Origin: Glandiceps talaboti
Lineage: Eukaryota; Hemichordata; Enteropneusta; Spengelidae
Assembly: GCF_964340395.1 (NCBI RefSeq)
Contig: NC_135553.1
Coordinates: forward strand, 12,762,501 to 12,826,500
Direction: 5' to 3'
Length of the DNA: 64,000 nt
This document shows, piece by piece, positions 1 through 13,050 of this stretch (its first letter is position 1; each line of letters opens with the position of its first letter). A program made the translations under genes and the position numbers. The notes under the pieces were generated by a model. The model made no database searches. It saw nothing but the letters and a program-made list of their open reading frames with translations, and had not been told where the DNA came from.

Positions 1-245
1 CCCCTTCCCGCGTTAATTCGTTCTTCTCTAAGACAATTCAGTCTGCAGATGAAAGGGAAAACACAAAAGTAACTCTCCATACATTAATTGCCACAGTGAA
101 GACAACTGCAAAACTAATCATGAACTAGCCTATGACATCTGCCCCACATACACACTTGCTGTAAAGTACTAAATAAAAGGAACAGTAACTGCAATGATAA
201 GTAGATTGATTAACATTTGTTGAGAATGTAAAAAAAATAATCGCA

Positions 246-935
246 TCGTCACACCACTTTAGACAACATTTCCCGACGAGAAACTATTCTCTCCTTTTTA
301 GTGACCTACCAAAATATGCCAATAACTTGTTAAAACTAAAAGCTACATCAATAATATTTTCAGGACAAGTGCGCTTTGGTATCGCAAATGTATGTATCGA
401 ATTATATTGAATTTGAAGCATGCATTCTTGAGATATAGCCTAATTACCGAAAACCATTAATTGTATAAATTGCTATAAATTGTTAATATTGATAGGATGT
501 TTACCGAAACCTAATCAGTTCTTGTCACTACCCTACAGAACACATGCAATAAATTTCGTTTGAATTGAGTCAGTCGTTATTTAGAAAATGGTGATATTAT
601 AATAAAAGTCGCACCACTTTAGACAACATTTCCTGACAAGAAACTATTTTTGTCTTTTTTTGTGGCCTACAGAAAATATGCCAATAACTTATTAAAACTA
701 AAAGCTACATTAGTAATATTTTCAGGACAGGTGCGCCTTGGTATCGCAAATGTATGTACCAGGTTATTATGAATTTGGAGAGTGCATTCTTGAGACATAA
801 CCTAATTACCGAAAACAATTAATTATGTATAGTCATGGGATGTTTACTAAAACCTAATCAGTTCTTGGCATTACCTAACGGAACATGTGTACAAAATTTC
901 GTTTGAATTGAGTCAGCCGTTTTGGAGAAAACGAT
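246..935. repeat. Tandem duplication, two units of about 360 bp
   Basis: The stretch from about 246 recurs from about 608. Both copies share the caccactttagacaacattt start, the ggtatcgcaaatgtatgta middle and the tttcgtttgaattgagtcag end, with scattered substitutions. The second copy runs into an ACAG/ACAC microsatellite (about 935-985), a common 3' boundary for interspersed repeats in marine invertebrates. No coding capacity is seen. It may be a dimer of an interspersed repeat or a local duplication. Confidence 0.8.
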
Positions 936-985
936 GACACAGACACACAGACAGACAGACAGACACACACACACAGACACACGGA

Positions 986-3600
986 CACACAGCCTTTCAC
1001 CCACTAATACATCTCTTCCTTAAGGAAGAAAAAAACTACTTATGGTAAGGTATTCTGAAATGTACCAGAGATGTGTACACAGGTAATCATAACTGTGTAT
1101 TATATGTGTACTGCCTGTACATCGTTTTAATGAAAACTGATTTTACACAAACTCAAATCTTAAACTACACTTGTTCGCACTATTCACAGCACTGGTATCA
1201 ACTAGTTGATAAAACGGTACAGTCAGTACACATCTGTATAATACATATATTAAGTAACGATTTTGACATCACGGCAATGTTTGACAGTGGAAATCCCTAG
1301 GGTAGGCATAGACCCTCCACCATGGTGGAGGGTCTATGGGGTAGGGTAGCATACGTATATAATCGAGGGGGATACCGAAAACGAGGGGCAAGACACTAGA
1401 TGAATGGGGCACTAACAACGGTTACACCACACAGAATGTCCCTTTTCATGACTATAGCGATGTTGTCTCCTCTAACATTGGTTGAAGATTTACCTTTATA
1501 GCAAATTTCCGACCCAGACTAACATCGAGGGGTAGAATAAACATTGCACTCTGAGTGAACCGTTTGCTATCAAATATTATGTATTTAGTGCTACGACACT
1601 GTGTAACAGTAGACGCTTTTAAATACTCTTAATGCAGTCTTTTGATTGAAACCATTTACGACGTCTCGTCATAATGTAACCGTATTTACAACTCAAAAGT
1701 ATCAAACCATATGGTATATCTAGTTTTTTCCACAATTTACGAGTTTTAATTTCAAAGTTCACGCTGTAACTAACATATAATTCTTTCGCTTTGTCGAATT
1801 GCAAGTAATTATTCGCAGAGATGACACGCAAGTGATATCGTGGAATATGTGAGTGAACAGTTAACTGTTCAGGAAAAATTAAAATAATTCTGCGTCGAGG
1901 GCACGTTGTACGTCTGGGTAGGGTGGATACTACGTGTATATAACTTGGTTAAGTTTTACAGAACTAGCAAAAGAATGTATTTGTTAGGTTATACTTTGTT
2001 CTACTGTGCCATTTTATTTATATTTCTCTTATTTTTTGTATCGATGATTGCCCTCTTATACTTTCGTGTCTTCATGTTATTTTCAACTCAACTTGTCTCC
2101 CGTTTCCTGTATCCTTGATATTGTAGAGTAGTTCATTTGTAAGATTTACACATTTTAGAATCACATGCCTATTCAAAGACATTCTGTGGAAAGGACCTCG
2201 TTCCGTTCATACTCCTGTACAAATACTTTCCACTGTCACACCTGGTCATAGTATACGCAAATCTGAAATGTATATATATTAGTATATATATTATTTTTTT
2301 ATTTGCCAGAGGTCGAAAAAAATTTTTACATATCAAGTGAGGAAAATGAAATAATCAAGTAATCACATCGCCAATGAGAAAAAAAAGTATATATAAAAGA
2401 ATAACTTGAACTTCTGGCTGGACCACAAAAATAGTTTGTTCAAACAATGGAGGGTTCGAAAATGTAGAATCACTTTTACATCAATAGTAAAGGAGTACAA
2501 ACATTGCCTGAATCTTCGACTAGTTTTGCACCACAGTGGGCTATGTCGTAGAACCTTGATTCGAATATAAAACCCAGCTTTGATATTTATATTTCAGTTT
2601 TCACCTGAACGTTGTGAATAATATTGTAAATCATTTTTTGTAAATTAAATGTAAAGTACGAATTTCATTGTTCACCATTTCAATGTTGTGACGTGTCATA
2701 TTGCAACATGTTCGCGGCACGTTTATGCGCTTTTCAGATCTCGGTTAGTCGTCCATGGATTGGGTGCTTTATTCAGAAACTCACAAAAAGCAGTATTATG
2801 GCCTCAGAATTATCACTTGCGTTCATGTGTTTGTTACAATATCAAATGTTTGATGTCCAAGCCAAGAAGTCAAGACAAGGCAAGACGTACACGCTGTTTT
2901 TACATAAACGTTTCAGTCTTGCTTCGTTTTTCCACCAGAATCAAAGAAATTGCACAACAAACGCAATATTTTGATGTGTAATACTTCAAATGCAATGAAA
3001 GTTTGTTATTTTGTCATGGTAACATTTCATAAACCGACAAAAGGTATGATATAAAGAATTTCAGATACAAAACATTACTTAAGATGTACAGTGTTATGTA
3101 ATTCCTGTAATTCATTACATAATAACGACACCTATGAATCCACACGAAGTAAAGTAGCTAGACGTTACAACACTCGCTTACCAATATCCCTTTCAAGAGT
3201 ACCCTGATTTCTCGTAATTCGAACTGAAGCAACATACCCAACTGACGTCATCGTTTCTATGGAAACGGAAACTGTAGTCACTTTGAGCAGGAAAGTTTGT
3301 TAAACGTGTTTCACGAACGTACAGGTAAAATATTTCATATCCGTTACCCCTTTCAGCAAGTATAGTAATTTCCTTCGACGGTTGGTTCGGGTCAGTGCGG
3401 AATAAGCGAAAAAAGATGCACTTAGGATCAAACTTTTTGTTTTTAATAATTACTGTTTGTGTAGGAGTGTGAATGTGTGGTTTAACAATATACACACATT
3501 AATCTTCATTCACGTGTTTCCCTGTCTCACGAGTGAGTGATTTTTGCTCTTGTTTATTTGCGCTTTCACATTTACTTAGTATTACCTAGAGAGTATTAAG
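986..3600. other. No recognisable gene
   Basis: AT-rich sequence with only short chance open frames, none with a recognisable family or splice context. It contains one perfect 32-nt palindrome at 1307-1338, listed separately. Confidence 0.5.
1307..1338. repeat. Perfect 32-nt palindrome
   Basis: The arm catagaccctccaccatg reads identically on both strands around 1322/1323, with no loop. It is flanked on both sides by agggta-like sequence. It could be the fused ends of a small inverted-repeat element or a cruciform-prone site. No function can be assigned. Confidence 0.85.
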
Positions 3601-3683
3601 CTTATGATATATCATTTATATCATATTTCTTTTAACAGCTTACGTACATTGTTACTTATTACCCAGCCATTTATATTCAAATG

Positions 3684-3877
3684 GGCATACATACATATAC
3701 ATACATACATACATACATACATACATACATACATACATACATACACACACACATACACACACATACATACATATATACATACATACATACATACATACAT
3801 ACATACATACATACGTACATACATACGTACGTACATACACACATACATACCTGTACATACATGCATACATACATACA

Positions 3878-3908
<31 letters not shown>

Positions 3909-4008
3909 TACATACATACATACATACGCGCGCGCACGCACACAGGCACACACATGCGCACACATGCATACATACATAACATAACATACATACATACATA
4001 CATTCATT
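3684..4008. repeat. (CATA)n microsatellite, about 320 bp
   Basis: Mostly CATA repeats interrupted by CACA, CGTA and a CGCG/CACG block near 3925-3955. Long open frames on both strands here encode only His/Thr/Tyr/Ile or Tyr/Val/Cys/Met repeats and are artefacts of the 4-bp period. Confidence 0.95.
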
Positions 4009-5942
4009 TTAATTGAGGTATGTAGTTTGACAAGCAGTTGAGGAGGTCCATTAGTTTCATTTAACCATAGATTCCAAACGAAACGGGTAAAACCACCAAA
4101 ATCTAAAATTTCATGAAAGGCGTACATTCTAAGATCCATACATATTTGAAAAATATGTTAGTTTATTCATTTTTCATTCCATTTTGGTATCCCACACTAA
4201 TAGACTTAAATAATATCGTTAAGTGTCTATAAATAGAACTTTTCGTTCAAAATTCTGTATCTATAGAGAATTGGACGAAATCTACTAAAATTAATTATAG
4301 ATTCTTATCTGAAGTCTGTGTAAAATGTAATTGTAGCTTTATGAATCCAATAAATAGAAAAAACCCCATATGGTCACATATTATTTTTCATCACACAAAG
4401 CAAATCCCGCTTGTTTCACATGTAAAAGTGTTGTTTAGGTACGCGCGTATGGCGCGCGCCGTGACTGACCATTAACCTCATTACAAAATCGTAGTATAGC
4501 TCGTCCTGTTCTGTGCCACTTCGGCAAGTTTCATCTCAATCTCAACAGGCGTCGGGCTTCTATATTTGAACGTTATTGAATTGACCAAACATTTCTTATG
4601 ACAGTAACAATTTTTTGATTAAATTATAAAGTGATAAAGTTTAATTTATTGTCAATTGGATCATGTGATCATGTGTTTTCTATTGTTTTCCCCGTGTACT
4701 CACTGTTGGCTTTATGCATGTGTCGTAGACTATGGAAAATGAAATAAAACGCACATTTTACGGAAATACATGTACCTACTTTTACATTGTAATACATTCA
4801 TTATTTCTCCTATATGTGATGACACATGACAACTAAATCTTATAATTCCATTGAAAAAATGCCTTTCGTTGAACCAAAAATATTGACAGTAGAATAGTTC
4901 AATATTTCGTTCCTACCAAGTTTGCCGTGCGCAAAACAATGCGCGATGCAAAACGCGCGGACGTCATTAACCGAAGAATAAGATAGATTCAAATATATGG
5001 GCATGTGGTCAGGGGTGTGTTGGGTCATGAATGGCTTCACTTTGGGTCATCACTTAGATAATTAGACTCTGTACTAGTTTCTAGTGACACATATTTAACA
5101 TATTAATACACTTTAATGAAGATTATCAATAAATAATCATACAAGCGATGGCCTTTAAAACAGTGGTATATCTAGATCCACCTATTAGGGAGGTTATTAG
5201 TATATAAAAATGGTGGCAATCTATCTCGGGCTTCATCATTTTCACCTAGTACAACAACAATTTTCGCTTCGAGATGCACGTGTAATGATTATTCTGTATC
5301 CAGGTTCTAATAGACTCGTTTCTGTGGCTAGTTACTGTGTAATGGATCACCACTGAATGATGTATACTGCTTCATATTCGATGGAGTGGATGAATACTTC
5401 GTAAGCCTAATATCTTTAATGGCATCATTAATCCAATCATTTAGATTTGGCTCACTTACATGTCATGTTGTGCCCTCATATTTCAGTATGTGTAAACGTT
5501 GAAGTGTGTTTTATTCAACTGAAATGAGGCCACTAGTCCATTCCTTCGGATAAAATCAAAGTGTTTTTAAAAAACACAAGCAAATGGAAATACAGCGGAA
5601 CAGCGCTGGTTTGCCGTTTTACTGATGGGACCAGATGTTGTTGTTTTTACATAAAGATATAGTAGATATATTTTAATCGCAACAAACGACAACAGATCTA
5701 GAGGCTACTCCCATATCAGATACACCTGTACCTATTCACGCAATAACAAGTGATATTAGCATTACTATTCTTTTACATATTTACATAATTTTTACGTTAA
5801 TAATATACGTATATAGCAAAGTAGAAACAGCTTCTCCTGAAATAAATACACACAAACGTAATGGTTTCAGTAACTTTCCTATTGACAAGCAACATGATTA
5901 ATTTGTCTGCTCCATCTGTCCGCGACACCCATTCTTTTGTCT
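4009..5942. other. No recognisable gene
   Basis: Unique-looking AT-rich sequence with no coding, RNA or repeat structure that I can support. Confidence 0.5.
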
Positions 5943-6081
5943 TGTGTGTTTGTGTTTGTGTTTGTGTTTGTGTTTGTGTTTGTGTTTGTGTCTGTGTCTG
6001 TGTCTGTGTCTGTGTCTGTGTTTGTGTTTGTGTTTGTGTTTGTGTTTGTGTTTGTGTTTGTGTTTGTGTTTGTGTTTGTGT
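5943..6081. repeat. (TGTGTT)n hexanucleotide microsatellite with a TGTGTC core
   Basis: About 22 hexamer units. A central block (about 5990-6020) has the variant TGTGTC, flanked on both sides by TGTGTT. The symmetrical layout suggests that the variant arose inside the array and spread by slippage. Confidence 0.95.
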
Positions 6082-7619
6082 ATTAAAATGTATATCTTGT
6101 CCCACCAGCGAAACGTCACAACCCCTTTTTCTGTTGTAATCTTTCCTAGTTCAAATGAGCCTATCATTGGACACTATAAGCATGGGAAGTACGTTACGAA
6201 TATGGTCTTCGAAAATGAAGCAATCCGTACACAGGTAAATATTAACTCTCATACCAACGTTGACAGTAGCGGCAGTAAAAAGATTTGTGAATGTTATTTA
6301 CACCAAGGCTATTTGTGATCCCATCTTACACCAAAACTTTATTTTCGATTCGAAAAAAAGTCATATTTACGTCTAAAATAAATTATGTCGAACAATTTAA
6401 CATTAAAAGGGCTATATTGAGATTTGTCTTATGGATTATAAAATTGAGTAATTATTTTTCTTTCGAAGTTTGAAGGATTAGTGTCTCGGATCTTCAAACT
6501 GACATGATTTTAGCCCTCACCGTACCGAGTTGCATATATTACCCTTGTATTACAGCAAAATTAATCGTGTGTGTGTTTCAATGAACAAAAAATTAATATT
6601 GGGTTGGCGGATAATGACAGAAGGTTAATCGATGATTTGGTTCAGAAATCCCCTTGCGGCTGCATGTAGGTTATTAATAATTAAAATGTCATATGATAAC
6701 ACTGGCCTAATATTCGATACCACTCCAATAAAAAAAAAACCGCCATGATTCAACAACAGCTCTGCCAGTATTTATTTATTTTAATGGTTTCTGATGATAT
6801 GTTATGAAACTATTGGACTGCTTTTTAGTGCTTGCAAATTATCCCCATTTGCAATATTTTTCATGAGTTTTACAGCAAACAAGAATTAAATGAAAAGTAA
6901 GCATCCCTGCTATGTCCATATCTGTACTTTATGCGTTTTGTATTTTGGTTTGAGTGTCTGGGCAGGAAATCTTTTCACTCGTGATGTTGTGAAAAGCCGA
7001 GGTCAAGCAAACTCAATATACTACCTGTCTGTTCACACAATAGTCTCTCTATGTTATATTCGAGTACAGGCTTTCAATACGCATTGCGTTTTTCGATTTC
7101 CTGTGTTGCTTTTATCTAGGTCTGGCCATTATAGCACATTAGTCGTTTCAATCTGCAACGCTCAAGATATATGAGTTGTTCGTACTTGTATCTATTAAGT
7201 TGTTTGTCGCCCATAGAAAGTGTTTATTGATACAATATATGATCCCTAAATGTATAAGAGTCGGGCCTTGCGTAGGACTTAACGTGGTCATTTATGTTTG
7301 ATTCTTTGTGAACAAAGTCTTAATAGGTAAACTAGATATTTTTTGTCGTTAACAAGCACGGCGAGATTTTCAAATATTACTGATGAAAGGTAGGGATGGA
7401 ATTGTGGTTCCATTCAGACTATTGCCGTATGACAATCTTTAAGACTACTTCACCCACAAATAAAACTCAAATAACAACGTATAGTGCATTGAAGCTAATT
7501 TTGATAACGACTTTCATAAACCCATGATAGTGTGTACCTTTATTTTCAAATAATTGCATATTTTCGGGGATGAATGGTCAAGAGTCGTCATTAATCTAAA
7601 GCCTGACTAATACCTAACT
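6082..7619. other. No recognisable gene
   Basis: One 94-codon open frame (6890-7174, plus) has no recognisable domain, and no splice-consistent neighbour was found. I treat it as chance. Confidence 0.45.
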
Positions 7620-7795
7620 GGCTCGCTCGCTCACACAACCACCAACCTACCCAATCTCCCACCCACCCATGCACGCACGCACGCGCGCACTCACTCACTC
7701 ACCCACCCACCAACCCGCCCACCCACCCACCCACTCACTCACTCACTCACTCACTCACTCACTCACTCACTCACTCACTCACTCACTCACCCACA
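7620..7795. repeat. Compound (CTCA)n/(CCAC)n/(ACGC)n microsatellite
   Basis: Successive tetramer blocks: gctc, caccca, gcac, then a long actc run to 7790. Related motifs that change by single substitutions lie next to each other. Confidence 0.9.
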
Positions 7796-8615
7796 GTAAT
7801 TACTATTGATACGTCTATAAAATATTGTTTACGCAAGGAATTATAGGCTTAGTACCAAAAGTATGATTTCTATCGACCCAAAGCAGAATTAGAATCCCTT
7901 CCGACAAAATACACATCTGATTACTAACATGAACTCCCTTTGGTAAATGCAAACCTTGAACTTGAACTCAAAAGTAATTCAGTTTACCAAGCAAAGTTAT
8001 TTGTTTACTCATTAAAGATTTTTTTCTTTTAATTTGAACTATTGTTATTCTGATTTTTATTATCTTTTGTTTCTACAATCTGGGGTGTGCATTTCCCATC
8101 ATTTCTGAAATGTGTCAGGTTAATACCTCACGACAGGATAATGCCTTGAAATACTAACTGAACTGTCTAAGACTACCCCCGAGTATGAAATAATATATCA
8201 AGGAATATTATGGCGTATCAGATTGTTTAGCGACGTGACAGTGGTACATAAATGACTGTAAATATATATGTATATTAATCTAACTCTATTTTCGTGACGG
8301 AAATGTCTCATTTGTATTTTAATAGCCATCCTCAAAGATGACCAATATGTATTAAATTGGAATTGTAACAATTTTACAATGTATTTTGATATATTTTATC
8401 AGATGCCACCTTCGTTAACCTGCATATGTATACTGGTAATGCAATTTCCCTGTTTTGTTCCTCACCATATGTTTTTTTTACATTTAGATGTTAGATTATC
8501 AAAGAAACGAATTCTGATTGATTGTTACTATCTTACGTCAATGTTAGCAGAAAATTAAATACGGCGATTTACTGCACGACCGATATATTTCAAGTCGTAA
8601 ACAAAATCTGTCTTA

Positions 8616-9459
8616 GGAAGCCTTCAGTAATTACAACGGTGGGGTGGGGTGGGGAGAGAGAATCAAGTCCGGTCTGTGGCAAAACATATTACCCTCCCCT
8701 AGTCCGTTGTGCTAAAATCTGACCCTTCCCCAACTTCCATTCGCTAACGTGTGACACCCCCGTTCAAATATATTTTCAATGAAGAAACATTTGTTAACAC
8801 TGCCTCCCTATGGCGTAGTTGTTAGAGCTCAATATTAGTAGTCAGGGGGTCCTAGGTTCGAATCCCACTGTAGACAGGGAATTTGTCTGTAGTTAGATCC
8901 CACCACATTGATAATTTTTAAAGGCATTTGCTGTTTTCCACTATTACCACCACTGTCAGTTTGTGTTTGTATTAAATCGATGCCTGTATTTAGATCCAAT
9001 TTGCTGAGCTGAAGGTCAGAACGTCCAATCACTAGATGTGCGCACAACTAACAACCTCAGAACCGAGGTCAACATCGCCACTCCACTACACATTTGTCCC
9101 CAATATCTTACCATGATGTTCCCCCTTTATTACTGTGATACTCACTCCTCTCCAGGCTCACACCACAATTAACAGTTAATTAACTGCATTTCACTGATAT
9201 GTTATGATCGTACTTAAAATGGTGGCAGTGGCTGGATGTGGTAGCTGTAGGATTTGGAACCGGTGGCAGCGGTGGGATCATGTCAAAATCTCAAAATAAT
9301 GCAAAGTTCGATTTAAAAAAAAATGAGTCAAAGTAAAATGTAACCCTCTCCTAATTTCCATTTTCTAAAATATGGCCCTCCTTCGAGGACCACTTTGTAA
9401 AAAGTGACCCACCCGCTAATCCCTCCCGCCTCCCCCCTTTGTAATTACTGAAGGCTCCC
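8616..9459. mobile_element. TTA-flanked inverted-repeat element (family A, copy 1) carrying a tRNA-like segment
   Basis: The left end ggaagccttcagtaattac and the right end gtaattactgaaggctccc are inverted copies of each other. Each is flanked by TTA (8613-8615 and 9460-9462), the target duplication typical of PIF/Harbinger-type elements. Inside, at about 8808-8875, is a tRNA-like piece with a tggcgtagttgttagagc A-box-like stretch and an exact ggttcgaatcc B box. A homologous full copy lies at 50642-51499, and a short derivative ends at 33385. No transposase is encoded, so the element is non-autonomous. Confidence 0.75.
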
Positions 9460-10324
9460 TTAATATAGGTCAATTAAACAAATATGTCGCTATGGTATAT
9501 ACCTCACGTTTTATGTTCTCTTTATATTTGATATATTACCAAATTACCAAGACGAAATTAATAGGATTTTGAAATCTACATATTTTACGTTTGACTAAAT
9601 ATACCTTGCAACACACATCGAAATATGATGTGAGCGTAATATACATTACAAGGAAATATCACCTCGCCAAATATTTACAAATGTTTGTATAACTTTACAT
9701 AGTTCGTGACTCTCCATTAAAATTGTTTGATGTCTTGTTCGTTCCGTCTCTCTGATACAATCCAGTAAACCTGCTCCAGACCTGACGATTCTTCTCTTAT
9801 CTGTATGAACTTCATTCGCCTTCTGAAAGGCACAGAATTATGCCAGAGTTTGGCTTTGGCTTTGTCCCTACTTGTCAGTGTACGTTACTTTCATTTTATT
9901 TTTTTTACAATTGTTGTTCAGTGTAAGACAAACGATTTTATGATCTGATAATGATAGTATTAATGATAGTGATAACCGCGTTGTCTTCAGCAGTTAGTAG
10001 ACTTGGCATTATATGTAACAGATCATATATGTTACACAACAAATATTACAAAATTCTCTACCATGACTGGCCTCAATTACTATTCCTCACCTCAATTTCC
10101 TCTCAAAGTATGATCTTAAATTTGTTTTCTGATATTTTAAAGAAGCAAGCAATATTTGCATGAAGTTCACATTTGATTCGACATTATTTGTATTTGCAGG
10201 TACTACATCCCCACCCCGCTCCTCGCCATCGCAACCACTTTCAGGTTTCTCCAACCAAGAACTAGCCTGGTTTGATTCTGATGTTAAACGTGATTGCCAT
10301 GATAGTAAGCTAACTATGGATATT

Positions 10325-10540
10325 AAAAGATAAATGCTCATACAATATCTTGTAGTGTTCCAGTCTAGTTTTAAAGGCAACGAAAATGTTGGGTTGGATA
10401 ACACACTCCGGTATATTGGTCCACTGAGTTATAACAGGTTGAGATAAGAAACATTTCAGACTGGAGTAGGCTTGAAAAACACGCGATATAGATGTACTAG
10501 TTGAAATGTGAAGGCTATGTATCATACGTACGTAGTATAA
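10325..10540 (-). pseudogene. Decayed non-LTR retrotransposon (LINE) 3' coding end
   Basis: The minus-strand frame ending near 10310 contains a pattern seen at the C-terminus of many LINE reverse transcriptases: F-x-S-x-x-V-I-x-x-W-x-x-x-P-x-x-V-I, then about eight residues on F-K-x-R-L. The usual W-N-x-L-P is degraded to W-T-N-I-P. No reverse transcriptase core is visible upstream, so this is a short 5'-truncated fragment. The call rests on one motif. Confidence 0.45.
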
Positions 10541-11394
10541 TCTATAAACCACTGGACCCCATCATTCAACCTTGTCTGTTTTTATCAAAACTTTGACAAG
10601 GTGAAAGGCGAAAAGTACAATATGCAAAACATCCACACACGGTTCCCATATTATTTTGGGTGTGAAGAACATATTTCAGGAAAGTTGAGACATAAATCTC
10701 CTAAATTAAATAAGTACTGTACAAGTTTTAACAACGTTTTTGCGTCAAAAGACAATTTACAAATTACATTAAGTTTGATCGACCATAACGGTCTTTTAAG
10801 CATCTGTTGCAATTATATCCTTGTAATGGTCAAACTAGAATGGTTGTAAAAATGTTACTTTTGCATCATAACGGCGAATCTCTGAAATACTGAAAATGAA
10901 TTCATCTATGTTTTTATGATCTCGTAGCTCTTAGCTAAGTTTACACTCCATATTTCATTTTAGGATCTGAATTCATCGTAGCGACATATATGTATTTAAT
11001 AAAAAGAAAAAACATATGCCTGTAACTTGAACAAATAATATATCACTTTTTTATTGCAATTTTAACGAACCACCCAAAATATTTCGTAAGTAATAATGAA
11101 TAATAAAACCACTTCGCTATTACTAAAATAGTAACGGGATGATTGGAGCATAGAGACAAGATACGAAATGAATTATAAAAGGTCATTAAGCACAGTCTCC
11201 AACTTTATGGTCCTTGGTGACTACTTTACTTTCATTTTGAAATGACATGTTATTTCAAGTAATCAAATGTGTTGGAACATGTTTACCAACTCGTAAGTTC
11301 TCCTAAAAATTCACATAATGACATAAAAAAAGACATTATTTCATAATTTTGGAAATGCCAATAAATTCTTAAAACTCACTCGCACTTTGTCGAA

Positions 11395-11700
11395 TGTGCA
11401 AATACTTGGTTCCCTCTATCTAGCAATACAGGTTACCTGCAACGAATTACGTGGGTTCAACTCCCACTGGAGAGAGGGGATTTCTGTGAGCGACCTAAAC
11501 CACAAGTGAGTGTTCTACATAGCTGATGGTTAGTTTGCATCATCGTGTCTCGCTTACAAACTTAAGACGAGTGCAGATTTAGGGTGTACTCAAGGAGTAA
11601 ATGACTCGAACACTCGGTACCCGCAGGTGCTAGCGTTACCAGACCGAGTTGAAAAATGGACTGTTGACTGACTCGAATTTGATAGTACGTTCCACAGTGA
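11395..11700 (+). mobile_element. Possible tRNA-derived SINE fragment
   Basis: A B-box-like gggttcaactccc occurs at about 11453-11466, with a weak A box upstream, followed by about 230 bp of non-coding tail. It does not fold into a complete cloverleaf by eye, so it is not called as a tRNA gene. The boundaries are guesses. Confidence 0.35.
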
Positions 11701-12645
11701 TGAGCGTCCGACGTATACATATTCCTTTCCTCAACTTAAAATCATGTGGCATATCTTTGTATATTTGTCTAATATAAAAAATAAATTGCCGGAGCATTTG
11801 TCACTGCAAAATATAAATAAAATCAAAATAAATAAAACAATGATAACCCTAGCTCATGAATGAATGTTGCTACTTATATTAATGGATGTGTACTAGTTTG
11901 TACTTGTATTATTTCGTACGCTGATTAAAAGTTGAAAATGGGGGCCACACTGTTGCAGACTGTTCTAGTTAAACGACGTGATTATCAGTGTGTTAAGGTG
12001 GTTTTGAAACTGATGTATTTTGACGACAATGTCGAAACTGACATATTTTGAAGATATGGCCAAAACAGGTTAATCTGTTACCTATCTCACCAAAACACAT
12101 ATCTGTAACTGTAAGCGAACTTTACAGCTTAGAGGACTTTATGCTTTACGTTCATTTTCTACATACACCTCACCCAAACACACTCATCTAACCTTATTCT
12201 GAAGTGGTGCATTCACTGTGGATATTGATGAAGAGTCGTTTGACTGCACTTTAATAATTACATTTTGTACTTTATGAAAATGTAACTGAACATGTACCCG
12301 ATTAAGACACTGCGGTATTTCATTCTTTTACACTCAGGAGTCAGACGTACCCAACAAATCAACAGAGCCTTCACATATACCGTTACCTTGGAAACGAGTA
12401 TTTGTGACAAAGTAGAATGTTTTCACATCGATAGATCATGGAAATTGAGTAGATAATAGAAATATGTACAACAGCTACATTTTATCCTCAAAAGATTGAA
12501 ATGTGATGAAATAGATGGATTTTTTTTTTATCTCAATGTACTAGTACTTGTCGAAAATGAAAAGACTTTAGTGTACAGAGTCTGACAACGCATTGACCAA
12601 ATTCAACATAAGCCATTTGAAGAGCTTAAATCACTAGGTATTCGT
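11701..12645. other. No recognisable gene
   Basis: AT-rich sequence without supported features. Confidence 0.45.
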
Positions 12646-12771
12646 TTGTTTGTTGTGTGTTTGATTGTTTGTTTGTTTGTTTGTTTGTTTGTTTGTTTGC
12701 TTGCATGCATGTCTGTCTGTCTGTCTGTCTGTCTGTATGTACGTACGTACGTGCGTGCGTGCGTGCGTGCG

Positions 12772-12805
<34 letters not shown>

Positions 12806-13050
12806 TGTATGTTTGTATGTATGTATGTATGTATGTATGTATGTATGTATGTATGTATGTATGTATGTATGTATGTATGTATGTATGTATATGTGTGTGT
12901 GCGTATGTATGTATGTATGTATGTATGTATGTATGTATGTATGCATGTATGTATGTATGTATGTATGTATGTATGTATGTATGTGTGTGTGTGCGTGTGT
13001 ATGCGTGCGTGTGCGTGTGTTTGCGCGCGTGCGTGCGTTTGTGTGTGTTT
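12646..13050. repeat. Compound tetranucleotide satellite, about 400 bp
   Basis: Ordered blocks: (TTTG)n, (CTGT)n, (GTAC)n, (GTGC)n, a long (GTAT)n, then (GTGT/GCGT)n. Each block differs from the next by one substitution per unit. The long open frames in all phases are products of the 4-bp period. Confidence 0.95.

Noticed and set aside
3604-4139. Long open frames on both strands over the CATA array
   Set aside because: They encode only period-4 peptide repeats (HTYI, MYVC) and exist in several frames at once, which marks microsatellite translation.
5797-6318. Open frames encoding TQ, CV, HK or CL repeats
   Set aside because: All are translations of the TGTGTT hexamer array.
6890-7174. 94-codon frame starting MKSKHPC
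   Set aside because: A weakly hydrophobic stretch only; no family match, no splice context, and composition like the flanks.
8808-8880. tRNA gene
   Set aside because: It has an exact B box, but no complete cloverleaf or acceptor stem by eye, and a diverged copy sits in the second family A element, so it is repeat-borne.
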